13,976 nt of DNA from positions 1 through 13,976 of the forward strand of contig PEWM01000184.1 of the NCBI GenBank assembly GCA_002779455.1, read 5' to 3'. Made by a program: the position numbers and the translations under genes. Shown one piece after another: positions 7,242 to 13,976 of this stretch. This DNA comes from Deltaproteobacteria bacterium CG07_land_8_20_14_0_80_60_11. GTDB lineage: Bacteria; Desulfobacterota; Desulfobaccia; Desulfobaccales; 0-14-0-80-60-11. Positions within the stretch are counted from its first letter, which is position 1. The number at the start of each line of letters is the position of its first letter. The notes beneath the pieces are model-generated. The model did no database searches, was not told the origin of the DNA, and saw nothing but the letters and a program-made list of their open reading frames with translations.

Positions 7242-9023
7242 ATGGTCCAGGACCTGCACTTATATCTGCGCCTCCTTACCTATCTTAAGCCCCATCAGCT
7301 TCGGTTGGCGCTGGCGGTTATTGCCATGCTGGCGGTCTCAGGAATCACTGCCCTTTTAGCCTACCTGGTGAAGCCGGTCTTGGACGACGTCTTCTTCGCC
7401 CGGCGGCTTAATATGCTTTATTTGCTGCCGCCGCTGATAATCTTGCTCTACCTGGTCAAAGGAGCCCTGGCCTATGCCCATCGATACCATATGAGTTTTA
7501 TCGGTAACGGCATTGTTACCCGGATGCGGGATGAACTCTTCTGCTCCTTGCAGCGGCAGCCATTGGCCTTTTTTGATAACCACTCCACCGGCGATTTAAT
7601 GAGCCGCCTGACTTATGACGTCAATCTGTTGCAAACCTCGGTGACAGGGGTGGTGACCAGTTTCTTCAGGGATAGCTTCACGGTGGTAGGACTTACCGCG
7701 GTGATTTTTTATCGGGAGTGGCGTCTGGCCCTGCTATCTATGGAGGTCTTTCCCCTGGCCCTGGTCATCATCGTCCGCTTTGGGCGGCGCCTCAGAACCA
7801 TCTCGCATCGGAACCAGTTGGCCAGTGCCGACCTTTACAACGTTTTGCAAGGAAGCCTCGCCGGGCAGCGCATCGTTAAGGCCTTTGCCCGGGAGGATTA
7901 CGAGTTGCAGCGCTTTTCCCGGGTTAACCGCGAGTATTTTCGCCTGCGGATGAAATGGACCGCCACCCGGGAGCTAAGCCCGCCGGTGATGGAGCTTTTG
8001 GGAGCGCTCGGCATCGCCGCCATTATCTTTTATGGCGGCCATAACGTGATTCGGGGACATTCAAGTCCTGGCACCTTCTTTTCTTTTTTGGCAGCGTTGT
8101 TGATGCTTTATGCCCCTATTAAGGGGTTGAGCCAGGTACACAACACCGTCCAGGAAGGGCTGGCCGCGGCCCTGCGGGTCTTCGGCCTGATGGACCGGGA
8201 ACCTGAGATCCGGGACCGGCCGGGAGCTCAGTCTTTGCCGAAATTCTCCCGTGAGATCATTTTCCAAGGAGTCTTCTGTGCTTATGAGGGCCGCCCGGCA
8301 CTCAAAGAAATCGATCTGGTGGTGCGCCGAGGGGAAGTGCTGGCCATGGTGGGACGGAGCGGCGCAGGAAAAACCACCTTATTAAATCTCCTACCCCGTT
8401 TTTACGAGGTTCAGCAAGGGGCCATACTCATCGACGGACGGGACATTCGCGCAGTCACCTTAGAATCTCTCCGGGGCCAGATCGGCATGGTCACCCAACA
8501 GACCATTCTGTTCAATGATACGGTGCGTCACAATGTGGCCTATGGTCGCCTGGGGGCCGGCGAAGAAGAGATTATCGCGGCACTCAAAGCGGCTTTTGCC
8601 TATGACTTTGTCATGGCGTTGCCCCAGGGCCTGGACACGGTTATCGGCGAGCAAGGAGTGCGTCTCTCCGGCGGGGAGTGCCAGCGCCTGGCCATCGCCC
8701 GGGCCCTACTAAAAGATCCGCAGATTCTGATCCTGGATGAGGCCACGTCCTCGCTGGATTCCGAAGCGGAAAGAGAGGTGCAACGGGCCTTAGACTGGCT
8801 CATCCAGGGGCGCACCACCTTAATGGCGGCCCATCGTCTTTCCACCGTCCGCCATGCCGATCGCATCGTGGTCCTGGAGTCCGGCCGCATTGTCGGGGTC
8901 GGCACCCATAAGTCGCTCTTGCAAGAAAACGCCCTTTACCGGCGGCTCTATGAAAGGCAATTCGATCCGATGCCGCGGGAACCGGCAGAGGCCGGTCCCC
9001 TGGCCCAGTTGGGCGGAAGATGA
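7242..9023 (+). CDS. msbA: Lipid A/phospholipid export ABC transporter MsbA (permease-ATPase fusion)
   Basis: This 593-residue half-transporter has an N-terminal membrane domain (about 15-310) with hydrophobic helices near 21-43, 58-80, 145-180, 250-270 and 278-296, followed by an ABC ATPase domain. Walker A is GRSGAGKT (371-378), the signature is LSGGE (475-479), Walker B is ILDEATSS with D499/E500, and the H-loop is in LMAAHRLST. The coupling region PLAFFDNHSTGDLMSRLTYD and the length are typical of MsbA, which as a homodimer flips lipid A-core across the inner membrane for LPS assembly. Related exporters of the same architecture cannot be fully excluded, because no lpxK, kdtA/waaA or other LPS gene lies beside it. 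The start is 57 nt after the activase stop with no strong Shine-Dalgarno. It is followed by two ATPase genes at short spacing, suggesting one transcript. Confidence 0.88.
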   Translation: MVQDLHLYLRLLTYLKPHQLRLALAVIAMLAVSGITALLAYLVKPVLDDVFFARRLNMLYLLPPLIILLYLVKGALAYAHRYHMSFIGNGIVTRMRDELFCSLQRQPLAFFDNHSTGDLMSRLTYDVNLLQTSVTGVVTSFFRDSFTVVGLTAVIFYREWRLALLSMEVFPLALVIIVRFGRRLRTISHRNQLASADLYNVLQGSLAGQRIVKAFAREDYELQRFSRVNREYFRLRMKWTATRELSPPVMELLGALGIAAIIFYGGHNVIRGHSSPGTFFSFLAALLMLYAPIKGLSQVHNTVQEGLAAALRVFGLMDREPEIRDRPGAQSLPKFSREIIFQGVFCAYEGRPALKEIDLVVRRGEVLAMVGRSGAGKTTLLNLLPRFYEVQQGAILIDGRDIRAVTLESLRGQIGMVTQQTILFNDTVRHNVAYGRLGAGEEEIIAALKAAFAYDFVMALPQGLDTVIGEQGVRLSGGECQRLAIARALLKDPQILILDEATSSLDSEAEREVQRALDWLIQGRTTLMAAHRLSTVRHADRIVVLESGRIVGVGTHKSLLQENALYRRLYERQFDPMPREPAEAGPLAQLGGR

Positions 9024-9065
9024 CTTTGGAAATTATCATGGGGCTCGCTTAGGGTAGACCATACA

Positions 9066-9854
9066 ATGATTAAGGCAGAGAGTCTGACCATAGCCTATGA
9101 TAACCACATTGTCCTTAAGGACCTGAATTTCCAGGTCGCAGCCGGGGAATTTGTGGGCCTGTTAGGGCCAAACGGTTCAGGGAAAAGCACCCTGCTGAAC
9201 GCCTTAACCGGTCTGCTGCCTCCCCGAGAAGGCCAAATTTATTATGACGGCATCCTCTTGAACAAGTGGCGACCGCGGCCCCTGGCCCGCCAGGTCGCCA
9301 TAGTCCCCCAGGAAAATTGGGTCAGCTTTCCTTTCAGCTGCTGGGAAATTGTCCTCATGGGCCGTTACCCGCATCTGGGCCGCTTTCAACGGGAGAGCCG
9401 GGAGGACTTGGAGGCGGCAGAAGCGGCCATGGTCGCCACCCAGACTCGAGAGTTGGCTCCTCACCTCATCAATCGGGTGAGCGGCGGCGAGCGCCAGTTA
9501 ATCGTGCTGGCCCGGGCCCTGACTCAGGCCACCCCCATACTATTTCTGGATGAAGCAACCTCCAACCTGGATATTCGCCATAAGTTGAGGATCTTCGAAT
9601 TATTGACTCGTCTCAATCAGCATGAAGGCCTCACCATTCTGGCGGTAATGCACGACGTCAATCTTGCTACCCAGTATTGCCGGCGTCTCATCTTTCTTAA
9701 AGATGAAGGTATCTTCCGGGACGGAGATACTTTTACGGTCTGCACTCCCGAAGTGCTGGAAGCGGTCTATGACACCCCGGCATTAGTGCAACCCCACCCA
9801 TTCACCGGACGGCCCTTTGTGCATTTTTGCCCGGAGGTGGAGCCGCTTCTATGA
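9066..9854 (+). CDS. ABC transporter ATPase, FepC/HmuV/BtuD (iron-chelate/B12) type, orphan
   Basis: This 262-residue nucleotide-binding protein has Walker A GPNGSGKST (34-42), Q-loop VPQEN near 81, signature VSGGERQ (SGGE at 139-142), Walker B LFLDEATSNLD with D162/E163 and H-loop VMHDVNLA. The block FSCWEIVLMGRYPHLGRF after the Q-loop is characteristic of ATPases that pair with FecCD/BtuC permeases to import iron-siderophore, haem or cobalamin. In such operons the permease and periplasmic binding protein are normally adjacent; here neither is present. Upstream, 42 nt away, is msbA; downstream the stop overlaps the ATG of the lolD-like gene (ATGA at 9851-9854), showing translational coupling. 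No strong ribosome-binding site is seen. The ATPase class is firm; the substrate and membrane partner are unknown. It may serve a permease elsewhere or may have been left behind by rearrangement. Confidence 0.88.
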   Translation: MIKAESLTIAYDNHIVLKDLNFQVAAGEFVGLLGPNGSGKSTLLNALTGLLPPREGQIYYDGILLNKWRPRPLARQVAIVPQENWVSFPFSCWEIVLMGRYPHLGRFQRESREDLEAAEAAMVATQTRELAPHLINRVSGGERQLIVLARALTQATPILFLDEATSNLDIRHKLRIFELLTRLNQHEGLTILAVMHDVNLATQYCRRLIFLKDEGIFRDGDTFTVCTPEVLEAVYDTPALVQPHPFTGRPFVHFCPEVEPLL

Positions 9855-10574
9855 ATAAGCTTAGCATAGAAACGACAGCCCCTAGGCCGTCAAAAATTCA
9901 GGTGAAAGGTTCTGGTAAAGACCTTTCGGACCAACGGCGTCCAGGTGGAGGTGCTGACCGGGGTTCATCTGGACATCTTCCGGGGAGAAACCCTGGCCAT
10001 AGCCGGGGCCTCGGGGGTGGGGAAATCCACTTTGCTCCATATCCTGGGAACCCTGGAACGCCCCACTGCCGGGCAGGTGCTTTGGGATGGTGCAGACGTC
10101 TTTTCCCTGGACGAGAATCTCCTGGCGGCCTTCCGGAATCGCAAGGCGGGTTTTGTGTTTCAGTTGCACCAACTGCTGCCCGAGTTCAACGTCCTGGAAA
10201 ATGTCATGATGCCGGCATTGATCGCCCGCCTGCCCCAACAAACCGCCCGAGAAATGGCGGAAGCTATTTTGCTCCGGGTCGGCCTTAAGGATCGCTGGCG
10301 GCATCGGATTTCCCTCCTTTCCGGGGGCGAACAGCAGCGGGTGGCCGTGGCCCGAGCCCTGGTAATGAATCCGGATGAGCTTCTGGCGGATGAACCCCCC
10401 GGCAACCTGGACCCCCGCAGCGGCGCCCGGGTGCATGAACTTGTCCTTGAACTCAACCGGGAACTGGGTCTCACGTCGGTGATCGTCACCCATAATCTGG
10501 AATTGGCCCGAAGCCTCGACCGGCAGATAGCCCTGGTGGACGGCAAAGCGGTGTGTATGCGGGAAGGCGCCTGA
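9851..10574 (+). CDS. lolD: LolD-like lipoprotein-release ABC ATPase, N-terminus interrupted by a one-base frameshift
   Basis: The open part (GTG at 9945 to the stop at 10572-10574; 209 residues) is a LolD/MacB-class ATPase. Numbering from that GTG, Walker A is GASGVGKST (21-29), followed by the LolD-like LLHILGTLERPTAG; the signature is LSGGEQQRVAVARAL, Walker B/D-loop is DEPPGNLD (149-156), and the switch is VTHNLELA. LolD energises LolC/E to pull lipoproteins from the inner membrane to LolA. The expected first strand is missing from this frame: an in-frame TGA sits at 9903. The ATG at 9851, in an ATGA overlap with the previous gene, gives MNKLSIETTAPRPSKIQVKG in another frame. Removing one T of the TT at 9910-9911 joins them as IQVKGLVKTF, a normal LolD start, giving about 240 aa. 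It may be a real frameshift (pseudogene) or a sequencing error. No lolC/E is adjacent. DEPPGNLD replaces the usual DEPTGNLD. Confidence 0.8.
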
Positions 10575-10660
10575 TGCAGACCGAGTCTCCTTATGTGGGA
10601 CCTGGCATCCACTCGCTCCGGGAAACCGAGAAGCCTTGAAAGACGGTCTTAAGATTACAC

Positions 10661-10666
10661 AGGAGA
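10661..10666 (+). promoter_or_regulatory. Ribosome-binding site of the first MutS-like gene
   Basis: AGGAGA ends 10 nt before the ATG at 10677. It is the clearest Shine-Dalgarno in the window and supports this start. The 102-nt gap after lolD shows no convincing promoter or terminator. Confidence 0.6.
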
Positions 10667-10676
10667 TCTTTGTCCC

Positions 10677-12212
10677 ATGGCTTTCCATAGCATTTTATTT
10701 GAAAGAACTGAAAACCGCATTAAAACAGAAACAGTTGAAGCGCCCGTCTTTTTTCTTGATTTAAATCTTGATCAGGTTATAGACGCCATAGTGGCCGGCA
10801 AGCAGGAATATAATTTAAAACCTTTTTTTTACACTTCCTTGGGCGATATTGACGCGATCAAGTATCGTCATGAAATAATGCAGGATCTTGAAAATGAGGT
10901 TCTATTTGGTAATATAAAATTATTTTCGGAAAAAATGCACGCGATGCGAGCACATCTGACTCTAGCAGAAAAGCTTTATTACAAATATCAAAAAGAAAGG
11001 ATGTTTTTGGACGCGATTTCAATTTATTGCGATGCCGTTAATTGCCTGGTGCATGATTTATCCCTTGTAGATTTAAAATCCCGCGGCTTTTTGGCCTTCC
11101 GCGCATATTTGGCGAGCCATGCCGAATCCAACCCTTTTACATCGCTTCTGGCGGAATCGAAAAAGCTTATAGACGATTTGCTCTCGGTAAAATACTGTCT
11201 GCTCATCAAGGGTGACAGCATCAAGGTTCGCAAATATGAATCTGAAATCGATTACAGCGCCGAAGTGGAGGAAACCTTCGAGAAATTCAAACAGGGAGCG
11301 GTGGAGGATTACAGGGCTGAATTTTCGGACGGGCTCGCCATGAACCATGTTGAAGCGCGAGTCCTGGATTTTGTAGCCCATTTGTATCCCGACATATTCT
11401 CAAGTCTTGATGATTACTGTGCAAAAAACGCCAATTATCTACATGAAACGATAAGTGTTTTCGACCGTGAAATACAATTTTACATCGCCTACTTAGAGTT
11501 TGTCGCAAAATTCAGACGAGCGGGATTGAAATTCTGTTATCCGCAAATTTCCAATGAATGCAAGGAAGTCTTTGATTTTGAAGGATTTGATTTAGCCCTG
11601 GCCCATAAACTCATCAACGAGAACTCATCTGTTGTGTGCAATGATTTTTATCTGAAAGACAAGGAGCGCATATTTGTAGTATCTGGTCCCAACCAGGGCG
11701 GTAAAACAACCTTTGCCCGCACTTTCGGACAGTTGCATTATATGGCCAGCCTAGGCTGTCCCGTCCCGGGCCGGGAAGCGCGACTCTTTCTGTTTGACAG
11801 GGTCTTTACGCATTTTGAAAAGGAAGAAAAAATCAATAATCTCAGAGGCAAACTGCAGGACGACCTGGTCAGAATTTACGATATTCTGAACCAAGCCACC
11901 CCCAAAAGTATTATCCTAATGAATGAAATTCTCACTTCCACAACGTTAAAAGACGCGGTTTTTTTAGGCAAAAAAGTAATGGGAAAAATAATACAATTGG
12001 ATTTGCTGTGTGTTTTTGTAACATTTATAGATGAATTAACATCCTTAAGTGAGAAAAACGTCAGCATGGTCAGTACGGTTGTTCCAGAAAATCCGGCCTT
12101 GAGAACCTATAAAATTGTCAGAAGGCCTGCTGACGGACTGGCCTATGCACTGTCAATTGCTGAGAAATATCGCCTCACCTACGATTATTTGAAGGAGCGT
12201 CTAAAATCATGA
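10677..12212 (+). CDS. MutS-like ATPase, subunit A (degenerate ATPase site, no mismatch-recognition domain)
   Basis: This 511-residue protein has a helical MutS core/lever-like region (about 50-320) and a C-terminal MutS domain V ATPase. Walker A is SGPNQGGKTT (336-345; MutS has GPNMGGKS), and FDRVFTHF is the strand seen as DRIFTR in MutS. Walker B is IILMNEI with N416-E417 instead of Asp-Glu. The signature loop reads NLRGK (388-392), lacking the usual serine, and the switch reads VTFIDEL with F450 where MutS has His. There is no domain I (no Phe-x-Glu clamp), connector domain or Smr nuclease domain. The next gene is a clear paralogue: both share a (L)xDxDxIxYR motif (here 55-64), the pre-ATPase FYxxxL helix and the ATPase layout. 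The ATGA overlap (12209-12212) implies stoichiometric co-translation and probably a heterodimer. Composition is A+T-rich against GC-rich neighbours. Function is unknown; canonical mismatch repair is unlikely. Confidence 0.87.
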   Translation: MAFHSILFERTENRIKTETVEAPVFFLDLNLDQVIDAIVAGKQEYNLKPFFYTSLGDIDAIKYRHEIMQDLENEVLFGNIKLFSEKMHAMRAHLTLAEKLYYKYQKERMFLDAISIYCDAVNCLVHDLSLVDLKSRGFLAFRAYLASHAESNPFTSLLAESKKLIDDLLSVKYCLLIKGDSIKVRKYESEIDYSAEVEETFEKFKQGAVEDYRAEFSDGLAMNHVEARVLDFVAHLYPDIFSSLDDYCAKNANYLHETISVFDREIQFYIAYLEFVAKFRRAGLKFCYPQISNECKEVFDFEGFDLALAHKLINENSSVVCNDFYLKDKERIFVVSGPNQGGKTTFARTFGQLHYMASLGCPVPGREARLFLFDRVFTHFEKEEKINNLRGKLQDDLVRIYDILNQATPKSIILMNEILTSTTLKDAVFLGKKVMGKIIQLDLLCVFVTFIDELTSLSEKNVSMVSTVVPENPALRTYKIVRRPADGLAYALSIAEKYRLTYDYLKERLKS

Positions 12213-13735
12213 AGGCTTTTCTCATGTATAGAGATCATGATTTTGACTTGCAGCAAGAATTGCCGTTAAATGAACCGGAACTGACACAGGACCTGGAATT
12301 AAACAGGCTATTCAATGCCATGGCGCTCGGCGACAAATTTTTATTTGAAGTGGCCAGGAAAACTGTTTTATCCAGTTTAAGCGATCTGGACACAATAGTA
12401 TATCGTCAAAATATCCTTGAGGATTGCCTGAAAAATTCCTCGATTGTCAAAAATATCTACGATATCGCGGTAGAGTCAATTGAAAGCAAGAAAAAACATT
12501 TTTATTGGTTTTTCGGCAGCAGATATCCCAGTTCGATACTCTCTACTTCGGTGGGAATGATGCAACTGTTGGTGGGCTTTCTTAAAAAACTTAAGAATAT
12601 TGCCGCAGAGCAGGCCGATAAATTCGAGTCAGCGGGATTTACAAGGTTTTTCGCCATGCTCAACAAAGAACTAAGTGATGAATATTTAGCCGGCGTCCAA
12701 GATCATCTAAGGGAATTGAAATTCCGTAACGGGGTTTTGATGAGCGCTGAATTGGGTAGAGGCAATAAAGGTGCCAATTACGTGCTTCGCAAACCCCAAG
12801 ACCAAAAACAGAGTTGGCTGGAGCGGATCTTTGCAAGTTGGCTGGAGCGGATCTTTGCTAAAAAAACGCCCGCTTTCACCTTTCGTATCGCCGATCGCGA
12901 TCAAATCGGCGCCAGGGCCCTGTCCGAATTAAGAGGCAAGGGGATCAACCTTGTGGCCAATGCCCTCGCTCAGTCCGCTGATCACATTCTCAGTTTTTTT
13001 AACTTATTGAGGACCGAAATGGCTTTTTACGTCGGGTGTTTGAATTTGCATGACCATCTTGCGAAAAAGGGGGAGCCAACGTGCTTTCCCCAACCTGTGG
13101 CTCCCGGCGAACGCAGAGAACGTTTTAATGGATTGTACGATGTCTGTCTGGCTTTGAGCCTGAAACAAAGAGTTGTGGGCAACGATGTGGATGCTGATGA
13201 TAAAGACCTCGTGATAATCACAGGCGCCAACCAGGGCGGCAAATCGACTTTTTTGCGGAGTAAAGGGTTGGCCCAATTGATGATGCAATGCGGGATGTTT
13301 GCGCCTGCGGAGTCTTTCTGTGCCAATATTTGCGACGGCCTGTTCACGCACTACAAACGGGAAGAAGACGTTACCATGAGTAGCGGTAAACTGGATGAAG
13401 AGCTCAGCAGAATGAATGATATCGTAGATAATGTAAGAGCAAATTCTATGCTATTGTTTAATGAATCGTTTGCTGCGACAAACGAAAGAGAGGGCTCGGA
13501 AATTGCCGGGCAGATAATTTCAGCACTATTGGAGAAGCGCATCAAGATCTTCTTTGTTACGCACCAATTTGAATTTGCCCACGGTTTTTATGACAAAAAA
13601 ATGGAAAACGCCATTTTCCTGCGGGCTGAAAGGCAAGCCGACGGAGGACGCACTTTCAAAATAATCAATGGCGCACCTTTGGAAACCAGCTATGGCAAAG
13701 ATTTGTATAACAGCATATTCAGAACAGACAATTAG
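12209..13735 (+). CDS. MutS-like ATPase, subunit B (more canonical ATPase site)
   Basis: This 508-residue paralogue of the preceding gene has a helical core/lever region (about 40-330) and a MutS domain V ATPase: Walker A TGANQGGKST (338-347), FTHYKREED, an intact serine signature loop MSSGK (390-394), Walker B MLLFNES with N418-E419 (Asn for Asp, as in its partner), and switch VTHQFE with H452 retained. The segment NEREGSEIA after Walker B corresponds to the MutS GRGTSxxDG region. Domain I, connector and Smr domains are absent. Residues 202-217 are a perfect duplication SWLERIFA-SWLERIFA encoded by a 24-bp tandem repeat, in the variable stretch between core and lever. Start by ATGA overlap with the first MutS-like gene; it has no separate ribosome-binding site. 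A+T-rich. It probably supplies the working half-site of a heterodimeric ATPase; the substrate (DNA branch, collided ribosome or other) is unknown. Confidence 0.87.
   Translation: MKAFLMYRDHDFDLQQELPLNEPELTQDLELNRLFNAMALGDKFLFEVARKTVLSSLSDLDTIVYRQNILEDCLKNSSIVKNIYDIAVESIESKKKHFYWFFGSRYPSSILSTSVGMMQLLVGFLKKLKNIAAEQADKFESAGFTRFFAMLNKELSDEYLAGVQDHLRELKFRNGVLMSAELGRGNKGANYVLRKPQDQKQSWLERIFASWLERIFAKKTPAFTFRIADRDQIGARALSELRGKGINLVANALAQSADHILSFFNLLRTEMAFYVGCLNLHDHLAKKGEPTCFPQPVAPGERRERFNGLYDVCLALSLKQRVVGNDVDADDKDLVIITGANQGGKSTFLRSKGLAQLMMQCGMFAPAESFCANICDGLFTHYKREEDVTMSSGKLDEELSRMNDIVDNVRANSMLLFNESFAATNEREGSEIAGQIISALLEKRIKIFFVTHQFEFAHGFYDKKMENAIFLRAERQADGGRTFKIINGAPLETSYGKDLYNSIFRTDN
12812..12859 (+). 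repeat. 24-bp tandem direct repeat inside the second MutS-like gene
   Basis: Two head-to-tail copies (12812-12835 and 12836-12859) are identical except for the last base (a versus t). The unit is a multiple of three, so it duplicates eight residues (SWLERIFA) in frame. The near-identity points to a recent slippage or recombination event, in a region that probably tolerates length change. Confidence 0.93.
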
Positions 13736-13976
13736 TACTACAACGAGACATCAGTGCTATGGGTCGTCCCTAACTGGGCAGCCTTGATCCAAGGAGAACG
13801 CCTTTGGGGTATGTATAAACATCATACCGCGCTCCTAAACCAGGCCAAGCTCTTCTCGCACCTAGTGGTTAATTGCATAAATTAACGATAGTATTTTTTA
13901 GCTGTGAACCCTTTATACCATTTTCGGTTTCTATTGCAACAAATAAGAGCACTGACAAAGCTCCATGAAGCGGGTA
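13736..13976. other. Intergenic region with no supported gene
   Basis: These 241 bases after the last stop hold no convincing reading frame on either strand. They contain short hairpins CCTTG-atc-CAAGG (13782-13794) and GGTATG/CATACC (13808-13828), both without T runs, and a 7-bp AT-rich palindrome near 13868. An ATG at 13965 begins a frame cut by the window edge, too short to judge and without a clear ribosome-binding site. Confidence 0.6.
13868..13899 (+). terminator. Possible weak terminator or palindromic operator downstream of the MutS-like pair
   Basis: GTTAATT-gcata-AATTAAC (13868-13886) is a perfect 7-bp inverted repeat, and a run of six T follows at 13894-13899. The stem is AT-rich and the T run is 7 nt beyond it, so it is a poor intrinsic terminator. 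The symmetry would also suit a dimeric regulator site for a gene to the right of the window. Confidence 0.3.

Noticed and set aside
7217..7243. Promoter TTGACC / CATTAT before msbA
   Set aside because: The -10 would overlap the msbA start codon with a 15-nt spacer, putting transcription start inside the gene.
9851..9945. Programmed ribosomal frameshifting in lolD
   Set aside because: No recognised slippery heptamer, stimulatory Shine-Dalgarno or pseudoknot is evident around 9905-9911; a mutation or sequencing error is simpler.
9945..9947. GTG 9945 as the true lolD start
   Set aside because: It would delete the first beta strand (IQVKGLVKTF), which is encoded just upstream across a one-base frameshift, and it lacks a good ribosome-binding site; the ATGA-coupled ATG at 9851 is better supported.
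10636..10655. Promoter TTGAAA / TAAGAT before the first MutS-like gene
   Set aside because: The spacer is only 8 nt, far too short for a sigma-70 promoter.
10677..13735. Annotation as mutS mismatch repair genes
   Set aside because: Neither protein has the mismatch-binding domain I or connector, each is about 510 aa against roughly 850 aa for MutS, and the ATPase motifs deviate (NE for DE, F for H in the first).
13808..13828. Hairpin GGTATG/CATACC as a terminator
   Set aside because: Six-base stem with a 9-base loop and no following T run.
1..13976. CRISPR arrays, tRNA or rRNA genes, insertion sequences
   Set aside because: No spaced repeats, no clover-leaf or rRNA sequence, and no transposase or terminal inverted repeats were found, including at the edges of the A+T-rich cassettes.

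Overview
The window looks like chromosomal DNA from an anaerobic, LPS-bearing Gram-negative bacterium, most likely a sulfate-reducing or syntrophic deltaproteobacterium (Desulfobacterota or Syntrophobacterota, Desulfobacca-like). The clues are a high-GC background, a COG0731-type radical SAM enzyme, a giant duplicated 2-hydroxyacyl-CoA dehydratase-activase-like protein, MsbA (lipid A flippase) and a LolD-type lipoprotein-release ATPase. This placement is inference from gene content; there is no rRNA or other phylogenetic marker. Every gene lies on the + strand.

Layout: (1) 31-1138: a 57-residue Cys-containing protein, one base before a radical SAM protein with a C-terminal winged-helix-like tail. 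(2) 1172-2914: an A+T-richer two-gene module of an OLD/RecF-like AAA ATPase and a DUF4276 (Toprim-like) protein, 3 nt apart, with the architecture of a two-component anti-phage or nuclease system. (3) 3016-7185: a 1389-residue protein with two activase (BadF/BadG/HgdC) domains, a cysteine-rich linker and two DUF2229/HgdB-like regions; no dehydratase subunits are nearby. (4) 7242-10574: three consecutive ABC genes, namely complete msbA, a FepC/BtuD-like ATPase without permease or binding protein, and a LolD-like ATPase without LolC/E. The lolD gene starts in a 4-base ATGA overlap but is interrupted by a one-base frameshift near codon 20 and carries DEPPGNLD instead of DEPTGNLD. (5) 10677-13735: a second A+T-rich module of two paralogous MutS-like ATPases (511 and 508 aa) overlapping by ATGA. 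Both lack the MutS mismatch-recognition and connector domains, and both have Asn-Glu in place of Asp-Glu in Walker B. Only the second keeps the switch histidine and the serine signature loop. (6) 13736-13976: 241 bases with no convincing gene, holding a 7-bp AT-rich inverted repeat followed by a T run.

The best candidates for undescribed biology are the MutS-like pair, which looks like an obligate heterodimer with one degenerate ATPase site, and the AAA/DUF4276 pair. Both are compositionally distinct two-gene cassettes set among GC-rich genes. Both functions are inferred from domain architecture alone.
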